Positions 31,346 through 39,145 of a DNA stretch of 64,000 nt are shown piece by piece. Each line of letters opens with the position of its first letter. Positions within the stretch are counted from its first letter, which is position 1. The stretch is taken from assembly GCF_000340215.1 (NCBI RefSeq), contig NW_006921538.1, forward strand, positions 2,672,651 to 2,736,650, written 5' to 3'. Source of the stretch: Pseudocercospora fijiensis CIRAD86. Taxonomy: Eukaryota > Ascomycota > Dothideomycetes > Mycosphaerellales > Mycosphaerellaceae. A program made the position numbers and the translations under genes. The notes beneath the pieces were generated by a model. It saw only the letters and a list, made by a program, of their open reading frames with translations. It searched no databases and had not been told where the DNA came from.

Positions 31346-34300
31346 TCAATCGTGGGCCCTAATGGACTCAGTCCGTTCGACTTCATCTGCCCAAACCTGC
31401 TTCTCAATTGATGCATCCTCCTGCGAGGTGGACACCGGCAGAGCTTGCTGGGCATTCGTCAATTCTTCGTCGTCAGTGGCGACGTCGGAAGCATGCGCTT
31501 CATTCTCGCTGGCGTGAGCACTCTTTTCCTTCTCCTCTTCAGCCAGCTCTGCAGCTTCCCAGTCATCGGCAATTTCTTCAGGCTTCGGCTTGCTGTTTGC
31601 CTTGACTGGTGCTTTCTTGGCGAACGTGACTTTACCACCAGACAGAGCGGTAAAAGCATTACCGCCGCCACTGAATCCGGCACTCTGAAGCGAAGTCTTG
31701 GGAGCAGCTTTCTTCGCGGCAACTCGTGACCACCCATCACCACTGGCACCATCGGACTCGTACCTTGTGATGTTCAGAGAGCTGTCCGTGGTGCAAAGTT
31801 GCACATTACCATATCCCCGAGAAGCGATAGCTGTGGCGAGAGGCATACGAAGATTCTGCAGCATCTGCTCTAACTCGGGTGCAGGTAAAGTTCTGCTGAC
31901 CGCCTTGAGGACAACTTCTTCGCTGGGCAGGAATTCGATGTCAAATGTGAATGGTGTTCCTGGGTGTATGACATTGTTGACCTCGGCACGTACTTCGTCG
32001 ATGGTGAGACCAAACCGTGGCTTGGTCACGCGAAAGCTGTTGAAAGGCTCGAACAAATTCAAATTCGGCTTGGGCCTGGGCTTAGACGAAGCACCTTCGG
32101 TATCGGATGCGTTGGCACTCACATTTGTGGATCGCATCGTCTGCTGCCGGAGTCGAAGCGCGTCGGCCAGTGTCTTGTTGGGCGCGGAGACAAACCGCGG
32201 TGTTTTCCAGACGATGACATGACGATGCGGTTCTGGGTCGATGCTGTCGGAGTCCAGACCAAAGTCTTCTGCCAGAGAGTGGATGAAGGACCGCTGTAGT
32301 GGCTGCATTGGTTTGAATCGCAGGCGCTTCTCATCTTCGCTCGCTGCAAAGACACGAAATTCGCGTTCCTGGGTCTGTGCCCACTTCACCTGCTTGGCGA
32401 AAATGTTCAGTGTCTCACTGGAGTATGGAATGTGATCCAGGCCGTCAACGTGCGCTGACTGGTCAATGTTGAGTGCCACTGCCAACTTGCGGTTACGTTC
32501 CAGCCTTGCACACTCATCGTTGCATGGGAGAGACTTGTTGAGGTTGCCCTCCGTGTGTTTGGAGGCGCCACACTTCATCTCTTGCTTTTGAGCTTGGCAG
32601 TCGCAGGTAATGAATATCTTGTTCTGGCAAGGCTTCTCCTCTTTGCATGGATATGGCGCGTGGCACGGAGCTTCGTCTGGATGACCGCAGATCTTCTTGA
32701 GCTTTCCGCAAGGCTGCAGGCACTGCTGTCCACCAGCGCCTTCGCAGTCCCCTGTTCGGTGGCATGGCTTGCGACAAGCGTGAACGCCGCACTTGAGCTT
32801 CTTCCCGCAGACGACACCGCAGCTGACATCACGCAGCCAACACTGCTGGTTCTTGAGAGATTTCTTGCCACACATGCAGCGTTTCTCAACCAGAAAGGGA
32901 CACTTCGGACAAGGGCCGTCATCTTGGTGACAGTTATGAGGAACTTGAGGATGCCCGCACGCTTTGGGTCTTTCGCAAGAATAGCGACAGGGTGGGGGCT
33001 GTGTGCCACAGGGCAGAGGAGGCTCAAGAACCGTCCTTCCACAATTGCAGGCAATCTCTTCGAATATCGCTTCTCTGCATGAACCACAAGGCCCTTTATG
33101 ACAAAGTTCTTCGCAGACATGATTCCCGCACTTCAAGAGACGACCGCAAGAACGCGTGCAAATGTGTTCGGCCTCGAAAGCGTCGTCTGCTAATCGCCGC
33201 GGTGCAGAGCTGAGTGGCCGTTGCTTGCGCTTGCTGGCTTGGCGTTCGTGGGCTTTACGTTCGCCAGCACAACAGTGCTCCTCGCACATATGTCTTCCAC
33301 AATTCAGCGTAATCCGGCAGACACGCATACACTGTGGCGGCTCATCGATCCCCTGGTGGCACATACTTCGAGATGTAGTCCTGCCACATCGGCAGTTGAT
33401 GTCGACGGTCTTCAGGCAGGAAGGACAGTCGCCCGTGTGGCACACCTCCGGGCACTGGTGACCGCAGGCCAAGACTTTGTCGCAAGCTTTGGTGCAAGCT
33501 GGTATTGGGTCATTGCAAGACGTCCGCTTCTCGTCTGTCAGCTCGGCCAATGGTGTCTTTCCGCAAGAGCAGTGAGTGACGACATCCGGCGAGCTTGGAC
33601 AGTGACCACAGTCAGCATCCTGAGGATGGCAGCCCTTAGCACAGCGGTGTATACCGCAGTCGAACTCTCTTTGGCAAGTGTTACCGCAGTCGAAAACACC
33701 GATCCAGGATTCTGAAACCATCTCGTGGGAGTCGGTTTTATGATTGCGGACGCTCTGTGCTGGGTCGCCTCGGTCGCTGCAAAGCACGTCCTTTTCCATC
33801 TGACCGCAGTAGCAGCGAGCGGGTAAGCGCACTTCACAAGGTCCACAGCTGCCTTCGTGGCATGGTCGGCTGCATCGATGCTCTCCACATGCCATGGCAG
33901 CTCCGCAGATCTCACCGCAAGTCCAGCCAGAGTCATAATTGGTCTCCGAGCATCGCTTTGTGGTTTCGTGCTTTCCACAGAAACAAGACTGTGAAGGAGC
34001 CATGTGACTGCACGGCGGGCAAGGGCCAGCGTGGCAGGTTAACTGGCACGGATGAGGACATTTTCGAACACGATCTTTACCGCACGACTGGCCGCATGAA
34101 TGTGGAGGGAGTCCGGCGAGTGGTCGAGGTTCGAGCTCCTTTTCGCACCAGCACGTGTAAGAGGAAGGCAGGGTGTCCTTGGGTAGATTGCAACCGGGAC
34201 ATCGCCAAAGTCTAGGCGGAAGCTCTCCATTCTGATCACGCTGCTGCTCGGCGGCAGAGCCCAAATTAGTCGACCATTTCTTGATGCAAGACAGATGAAA

Positions 34301-34909
34301 GACTGTCCAGCAAGTGTGACATGACCAAACTTTCGACTTTCTCTGGACATCGCTTGTGCAGATGGGACATTCGTAGTGGCCGTTGTCGATGTCTTCGTGC
34401 GTGCGTGTGGCAATGTCTGGGGCCTGTGATTTCGGGGCTTGTGGCTTTGGCTGGCGCGGCGGTTTCGAAGACTTTGTTCCAGGTCTAGCGTGTGCTACAC
34501 TTTGAACATGCTGTTGGCCGGGCACGAAAACAGGCGCACTTCCTTGGAGTTCTCCGGCAGTCAAGGTGGCGTCGGAATCATGAGTCTCTGATGTTGTAAG
34601 TTGACCCCCAAACGTCCGACCATTTGCAGTGCGGGCTTCTGGCGCTACTCGGCCACCTCTCCCTCTTCCACGCCCCCTACTGCGCCCTCCTCGAGTACCT
34701 CTTTGGGAGGCTTCTTCGGCGCTGTTGGGCTGAGCGGTTGATGTTTGAGAATCCGGCGCAACACTTGCAGGCCGCAGACTCAAGACAGAACTCTCGGCGC
34801 CACCTCGCTGTCCACCTCTGCCGCGTCTAGGTCGCTTCCTTCCTCTAGACGAATGTGTGTTGGTGTTGGACGATGATGACGGCACTGGGGCGGAAGTCGG
34901 GGGCTCCAT
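31346..34909 (-). CDS. FAP1: NF-X1-type zinc-finger protein (FAP1-like)
   Basis: A single exon of 1,187 codons from the ATG at 34,909, reading MEPPTSAPVP. The same frame opens further upstream at 34,993, but those 28 residues look non-conserved. Domains in order: a low-complexity Arg/Gly-rich N terminus (RGRGRGRGG, about 75-90); a RING/PHD-like Cys-rich finger starting CPIC at about 181; a long array of NF-X1 fingers (repeated CG..C..CH..GPC and CxCGK motifs); an R3H-like region about two thirds of the way along, around the FIHSLAEDFGLDSDS stretch; and an acidic, Lys-rich C terminus. In yeast the homologue Fap1 binds the FKBP12 prolyl isomerase, and animal NF-X1 is a transcriptional regulator with E3 ligase features. 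It is a widely conserved gene that bounds the metabolite locus on the right. It shares a divergent promoter region with eIF3m. Confidence 0.93.
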   Translation of the reverse strand: MEPPTSAPVPSSSSNTNTHSSRGRKRPRRGRGGQRGGAESSVLSLRPASVAPDSQTSTAQPNSAEEASQRGTRGGRSRGRGRGRGGRVAPEARTANGRTFGGQLTTSETHDSDATLTAGELQGSAPVFVPGQQHVQSVAHARPGTKSSKPPRQPKPQAPKSQAPDIATRTHEDIDNGHYECPICTSDVQRKSKVWSCHTCWTVFHLSCIKKWSTNLGSAAEQQRDQNGELPPRLWRCPGCNLPKDTLPSSYTCWCEKELEPRPLAGLPPHSCGQSCGKDRVRKCPHPCQLTCHAGPCPPCSHMAPSQSCFCGKHETTKRCSETNYDSGWTCGEICGAAMACGEHRCSRPCHEGSCGPCEVRLPARCYCGQMEKDVLCSDRGDPAQSVRNHKTDSHEMVSESWIGVFDCGNTCQREFDCGIHRCAKGCHPQDADCGHCPSSPDVVTHCSCGKTPLAELTDEKRTSCNDPIPACTKACDKVLACGHQCPEVCHTGDCPSCLKTVDINCRCGRTTSRSMCHQGIDEPPQCMRVCRITLNCGRHMCEEHCCAGERKAHERQASKRKQRPLSSAPRRLADDAFEAEHICTRSCGRLLKCGNHVCEELCHKGPCGSCREAIFEEIACNCGRTVLEPPLPCGTQPPPCRYSCERPKACGHPQVPHNCHQDDGPCPKCPFLVEKRCMCGKKSLKNQQCWLRDVSCGVVCGKKLKCGVHACRKPCHRTGDCEGAGGQQCLQPCGKLKKICGHPDEAPCHAPYPCKEEKPCQNKIFITCDCQAQKQEMKCGASKHTEGNLNKSLPCNDECARLERNRKLAVALNIDQSAHVDGLDHIPYSSETLNIFAKQVKWAQTQEREFRVFAASEDEKRLRFKPMQPLQRSFIHSLAEDFGLDSDSIDPEPHRHVIVWKTPRFVSAPNKTLADALRLRQQTMRSTNVSANASDTEGASSKPRPKPNLNLFEPFNSFRVTKPRFGLTIDEVRAEVNNVIHPGTPFTFDIEFLPSEEVVLKAVSRTLPAPELEQMLQNLRMPLATAIASRGYGNVQLCTTDSSLNITRYESDGASGDGWSRVAAKKAAPKTSLQSAGFSGGGNAFTALSGGKVTFAKKAPVKANSKPKPEEIADDWEAAELAEEEKEKSAHASENEAHASDVATDDEELTNAQQALPVSTSQEDASIEKQVWADEVERTESIRAHD

Positions 34910-35440
34910 GGTGGCAGCGATATTAGTGTGATGGACGACGTTCGAGCCGTCGATGTTGTTTGCCGTGTGCAGATGGTGTAGTCTGTCGATCAATGCTACA
35001 CCTGCACCCGATATGATGAGAAGGTGGAAGGAAATGTCAGGCTCTGCAAATGTCGGCCTGACTGAACACTGAACAGCCTACGAGCAACGCAAACGCCGTG
35101 CAATGCGAAAATGACAGTGAGTCGATGTATGAAAGGGTGGAGGTGGAGGTGGAGGTGGAGGTGGGTGCACATATCGATACAGCATGAGCGTTCGCTGCAG
35201 TGGCGAAGTCCAGTCACTCTATTGATAGTGAGCGAAGATGAGCCATCGATGATGACAAAGCGGGCACATCCTCAGGCAGAAACTTTCCGCCAAGAGTTCG
35301 TGTGTGTGGGGCACTTCCGCGATTTCTCTCTGAGCAGCAGCAGCAGCGACGCGGGCAGCCCGTCGACGTCGAGATCCGCCTCTGCTGTTCGACCGCCGCA
35401 TTCCGTCCACCATCGCCTACGACCCAAAGAACCTGCCACG
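34910..35440. promoter_or_regulatory. Shared divergent promoter of FAP1-like gene and eIF3m
   Basis: About 530 bp between the two start codons. It contains a GGTGGA hexamer array (about 35,137-35,164). The frame of eIF3m stays open upstream of its likely start here but encodes low-complexity WRWRWRW sequence, so it is probably 5' UTR. No TATA box was recognised. Confidence 0.5.
35137..35164 (+). repeat. (GGTGGA)n hexanucleotide array
   Basis: About four to five perfect hexamers in the region between the FAP1-like and eIF3m genes. Confidence 0.85.
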
Positions 35441-36763
35441 ATGCCCGGCTTTCCCAGACTGTCGCTCGTCGAGGGTTCCTTCGAAGAGCTCGCGCTAGAA
35501 CTCGCCCAATACCTCGACAACGCCAAAGAAGGCTCGAATGTCGCCGCCGAAATCACACCTCTCCTTGCCGACGCCGAGAAGAGCGAGCGTCCAGCAGACT
35601 CCGATCGCGAGAATGCGCTGAAAAAGCTCGTGACAGGCAGCGCCGTCCTCAACAGCGCTCCAGAGCGGGAGTTGCAGGCTGCATACAACCTTCTCATCCA
35701 CCTCATCTCCCAAACCGAAGAGCCCGAGATCTTTCTGCCACCACTCTGCAAATACCTCAGCCAGCCCATTATATCCTCCCCGCACAATGGCGCGGGGATT
35801 GCCCTTGGTATTCTGGCCACATTGTTCAACTCCATCCAACCAGATGACGAGACTCGCTACCACGTGCTCCTTGCCATTATCAGCGTCATCAAGAGCTCAG
35901 GCAACTACGACACTTTGCGACCACAATTGAAGAATGTCGACAACTGGGTGGAGGAATGGGAACTGGAACCAGCCGAGGCTCGAAAGCTGTTCCTAGCCAT
36001 TTCCGACGCGGCAGCCGCAGCAAAGGAGTCGGAGGATAGCTACCATTACCTGCTCAAGGCTCTCCGCACAAGCCAAGATGCTGAGTCGGCCGCAGCGGCC
36101 AAGGACCTCTCCGTTCGCGCCCTCAAAGCTGCCCTTCACAACGACAAGCACTTCGACTTCCAGGACTTGACCGCGCTCGACAGTATCCAAGCTCTGAAGA
36201 AGTCCGACGAGACTTGGTTCGAACTGCTCGAGATTTTTTCTGCTCAAAACTTTGACGACTTCCAGGACTTCAAGGAGGCAAACCCTTCCTTCCTCTCCGA
36301 ACAAAGTCTGGATGAGGCAATCCTCGACAAGAAGTTGCGCCTGCTCACCTTAGCCTCCCTCGCAGCCGCAGCGCACAAGGAGCGAACGCTGCCATACAAG
36401 CAAATCGCACACGGCCTCCAGATCCCGCTCGAGGAGGTGGAGATGTGGGTGATCGATAGCATTCGCAGTGGGCTGGTCGAGGGCAAGCTTTCGCAGCAGA
36501 AGCAAGAATTCCTCATCCACCGTAGCACGCATCGCGTGTTTACCGAGAAGCACTGGAGGGAGGTTGCAGCCAGATTAGACGTTTGGAGAAACAGCTTGCA
36601 GAATGTGCTTGCTGTGATCCGACAGCAGAAGGAGGAATTTCTGCGCGAGAAAGAGGCTGAGCTGCAGAACCAGGGGGCGAATGGAGAATCGAAGGCCTAC
36701 AGGCCCAACCGCGGACCGCGAAATCAGGCTGAGCGGAGAGAGCAGGCGATAGAGGTGGATTAG
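35441..36763 (+). CDS. eIF3m: Eukaryotic translation initiation factor 3 subunit M (eIF3m)
   Basis: A 440-aa protein starting MPGFPRLSLVEGSFEELALELAQYL-type sequence at 35,441 and encoded without introns. The N-terminal two thirds are an alpha-helical repeat, and the C-terminal third is a PCI domain (around KQIAHGLQIPLEEVEMWVID, then IRSGLVEGKL). The tail is charged, with KEEFLREKEAEL. Length and order fit fungal eIF3m, a core subunit of the cytoplasmic eIF3 complex that recruits the 43S pre-initiation complex to mRNA. The frame stays open for 110 codons upstream, but that part is compositionally odd, and the ATG at 35,441 gives the conserved N terminus. Housekeeping gene, divergent from the FAP1-like gene. 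Confidence 0.93.
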   Translation: MPGFPRLSLVEGSFEELALELAQYLDNAKEGSNVAAEITPLLADAEKSERPADSDRENALKKLVTGSAVLNSAPERELQAAYNLLIHLISQTEEPEIFLPPLCKYLSQPIISSPHNGAGIALGILATLFNSIQPDDETRYHVLLAIISVIKSSGNYDTLRPQLKNVDNWVEEWELEPAEARKLFLAISDAAAAAKESEDSYHYLLKALRTSQDAESAAAAKDLSVRALKAALHNDKHFDFQDLTALDSIQALKKSDETWFELLEIFSAQNFDDFQDFKEANPSFLSEQSLDEAILDKKLRLLTLASLAAAAHKERTLPYKQIAHGLQIPLEEVEMWVIDSIRSGLVEGKLSQQKQEFLIHRSTHRVFTEKHWREVAARLDVWRNSLQNVLAVIRQQKEEFLREKEAELQNQGANGESKAYRPNRGPRNQAERREQAIEVD

Positions 36764-37071
36764 AGCGATGGTTTCTCATGGTGGGAGTCGGTAGCATGGC
36801 GTTCCGGGCGTTGGGCGGAGACTGAGTGCTTCCCAGCACTGGTGGCATGAAGATAGATAGCACGGTCGGCGTCTTGATAGCTGGCCCGGCCCGTGGACGA
36901 TGCAAATGAAGTGTTTCCAAGCTCAGTCGCCTTTGGCGCGATCACGTACAACGAACGATGCGTGTTGGGAATACTTCGTATTCGTTCCGTATCGTGAATC
37001 CGTCTTCGCCATGATTGGCTGAGACGGGGCCAGGATGGACGATGCTACTGAAAGTCAATTCTGACAAGGCT

Positions 37072-37097
37072 ACGCGTGACGCGTGACGCGTGACGCG
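37072..37097 (+). promoter_or_regulatory. Three tandem MCB-like ACGCGT boxes
   Basis: ACGCGT occurs at 37,072, 37,079 and 37,086 with an exact 7-bp period, plus a partial fourth (ACGCGA). ACGCGT is the MluI cell-cycle box bound by MBF (Mbp1/Swi6-type factors) in fungi. It lies about 430 bp upstream of the likely start of the next gene, so that gene may be expressed at G1/S (inference). Confidence 0.55.
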
Positions 37098-37342
37098 ATG
37101 GTATGTGCTCTCGGAGTCTCGGCGGCCGAGGTCGACATCAACAACTCGCCAGGTGAGTCAGACTTCTTGGAAGCATCGCACCAAAGAAATTCGCGCGCTG
37201 TCACGGCCGCTGGGGAGGACAGGTAGATGTTACCAGCTGCGCGATGGACTTTGCCGTGCGGCTCCCGTGGCTCACCCCCAGACTGCTTGCGCACCATTGG
37301 ACTGCGCCATGTCGACCCTACGCCTACGGGTTTTGGTATTGG

Positions 37343-37371
37343 CCCACCACCACCACCACCACCACCACCAC
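37343..37371 (+). repeat. (CAC)n trinucleotide run
   Basis: Nine to ten CAC triplets. In the open frame upstream of the chosen start they would encode a poly-His tract. Confidence 0.85.
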
Positions 37372-37518
37372 GGCACCTGGCGGATAGTGCGTGTCGATAC
37401 GCTGCAACTCAGCAATGCTGCCAGCGCCATTCAATCCAGTCCGCCAGCCGGCACTCGCTGCATCACAACACCACCGCACTCCGGCAGCACGCTGGCTTCA
37501 CCGCGAACGCCGGCCGAG

Positions 37519-38673
37519 ATGGGCTTCATATCATTGTTTACGAAGGGTCCGAAGAAAGGGACGGAGCTCAATGCCACATGTCCGCGATGCGAAACGGCCG
37601 TCGAGCTGGCGCCTCCATTCCCTGAGCAATCTTTGCCTGGCTCGAGGGCTCCGACAGCACCTCGGATCGTGAGTCCGTCATACCCATCGAAGCGTGCCTC
37701 CCAGCTCGCGAGTGGGCTTGCGGACGACAGCTCGGATCGTGACGACAAGTCAGAACAACAAGACTCCTTCAGAAGGCCCAAAGGCGTCAGACTCACCAAA
37801 GTCCTTTCTATGAACCCTAAACTGTCTCTGGAAGAACGTCGTGACCGTCACCATACCATCCCAAAACCAGTCTCTGGTCTGGCTCCTCTCGGAACTCCTG
37901 ACGGAAGGACAGGAGAGCCACCTCCTGGCCCCAGACTCAGAGATCTTTCAAACTTCCCATACCTTCGGAAACAGGCACAAGCGACGACAGCGCGACGAGA
38001 GCGAACATGGGCCGACATTGAGAAGCAAGCTTCCGAACTCGGCAAGAAAGCCGAAAACCATGCGTTTTCCCTGGATGGAGGCCAAGATCAGATTGAAGGG
38101 ATCCAAAGCCTGTGTGACGACTTCAATGATGTCTACGACTACTTTGGGTCTTTGATCGCAGAGCTGGACGATATGATCGATCAGCATGGAGTGTCGACCC
38201 GGTGCGATTCTGCTTGTCACGCGGCTACGGCGGCGCTCGTTGAGAACATGGCGCAACACGAACATGATGTTTTCGAGACACTCCGCAATACCGGTGACGC
38301 TAAATCATCAGACGACGAGGAAACTTCCGGTCTCGGTGTGGAAGCCGTCACACATCATCATCATCAATCAAGTCCGTCATTCCGCTTCGACACTCATGAT
38401 GACTGGAGCAAGGAAACAGGCAATCCAGCAATGGCAAATCCTTTCAAAAGCCCCATCCCAGCCCGGAATTCCCCGACCTCAACGAACCATCTCCATTGGA
38501 ATCTTGAAGATTATATCCATTCTTTCCCTTCCCCGCCTCCCTCGCCACCGCCAAGACATAAGGACCACGTACGACCCACCCGACCACGGAAGGACTCCAA
38601 ACATGATTTACACCCAATCGAAGCCAACAGTAGCAAAATCCGTGTCAGATATCCGGAGAGATGTGCCTTTTGA
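37519..38673 (+). CDS. Unrecognised protein with CxxC and helical C-terminal region
   Basis: 384 codons from the ATG at 37,519 (MGFISLFTKGPKKG) to the TGA at 38,671. The frame is open 143 codons further upstream, so a longer product or an upstream exon is possible. The N terminus has a single CPRC pair (ATCPRCETAVELAPP). The middle is Ser/Pro/Arg-rich and probably disordered. The region around residues 190-270 (WADIEKQASELGKKAENHAF, then IQSLCDDFNDVYDYFGSLIAELDD) is predicted helical by its hydrophobic pattern. The C-terminal part is Pro-rich (PSPPPSPPPRH) and basic. No family recognised; possibly a lineage-specific regulatory or adaptor protein. It converges with the sedolisin gene downstream. 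Confidence 0.7.
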   Translation: MGFISLFTKGPKKGTELNATCPRCETAVELAPPFPEQSLPGSRAPTAPRIVSPSYPSKRASQLASGLADDSSDRDDKSEQQDSFRRPKGVRLTKVLSMNPKLSLEERRDRHHTIPKPVSGLAPLGTPDGRTGEPPPGPRLRDLSNFPYLRKQAQATTARRERTWADIEKQASELGKKAENHAFSLDGGQDQIEGIQSLCDDFNDVYDYFGSLIAELDDMIDQHGVSTRCDSACHAATAALVENMAQHEHDVFETLRNTGDAKSSDDEETSGLGVEAVTHHHHQSSPSFRFDTHDDWSKETGNPAMANPFKSPIPARNSPTSTNHLHWNLEDYIHSFPSPPPSPPPRHKDHVRPTRPRKDSKHDLHPIEANSSKIRVRYPERCAF

Positions 38674-39145
38674 GTACAAAATTTTTCCCCTTTTTGTTTT
38701 TTTTTCGGACGAGGAACAGATCGGGCGCGGCGCAGGGATAGTAGAAGAGAACAGAGCAGAACAGGACCTGATTGCTTGCTTGCTTTTGCTCGAAGATAGA
38801 ACAGAGTTTTGTATACAGAGCTAGCTAGTCCTCTCATCTCCTCTGTTATCTTGTAGAAACAACTACGAATCTTGACTTGAGAAGGTAGATTCTTTGGCTG
38901 GAATTCGGGGAGATGATATGGAGCCGGGAGGAAGTTGAGCCCCCCATTTAGACTTTTTTTTTCCTTTTTGTGATTTCTTATGTTAAGGAGCTGAGGGAGA
39001 AGACCCGTGGTTATATATCACAGGCTACCAAGGCTCCTACCTCTCTTGTGGGGAGAGAGGTCATCGTTCTCGTTCGGCATTTTTGGCTGGGATGCGGAGA
39101 CTTCGGAGGAAAAGATGTACAATCGACTGTATTTGCTCTTGTATA
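38674..39145. other. Convergent 3' intergenic region
   Basis: Holds the 3' untranslated ends of the gene at 37,519-38,673 and of the sedolisin gene. It includes T-rich runs (38,697-38,706 and 38,955-38,970). No gene seen. Confidence 0.5.

Larger units (their letters stand above)
36764..37518. other. Intergenic/5' region between eIF3m and the next gene
   Basis: Holds the eIF3m 3' end, three tandem ACGCGT motifs (37,072-37,091), a possible leader exon (ATG at 37,098 with a GTGAGT donor at about 37,154) and a CAC trinucleotide run (about 37,343-37,371). The frame of the downstream gene is open from 37,090, but that part includes a poly-His run and looks untranslated or poorly conserved. Confidence 0.5.

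Noticed and set aside
35111..35440. N-terminal extension of eIF3m by 110 codons
   Set aside because: Encodes WRWRWR low-complexity and Ser-rich sequence. The conserved protein starts at 35,441.
37090..37518. N-terminal extension of the unrecognised protein with a poly-His run
   Set aside because: The poly-His comes from a CAC microsatellite, and MCB boxes lie at its very start, so this looks like promoter and leader.
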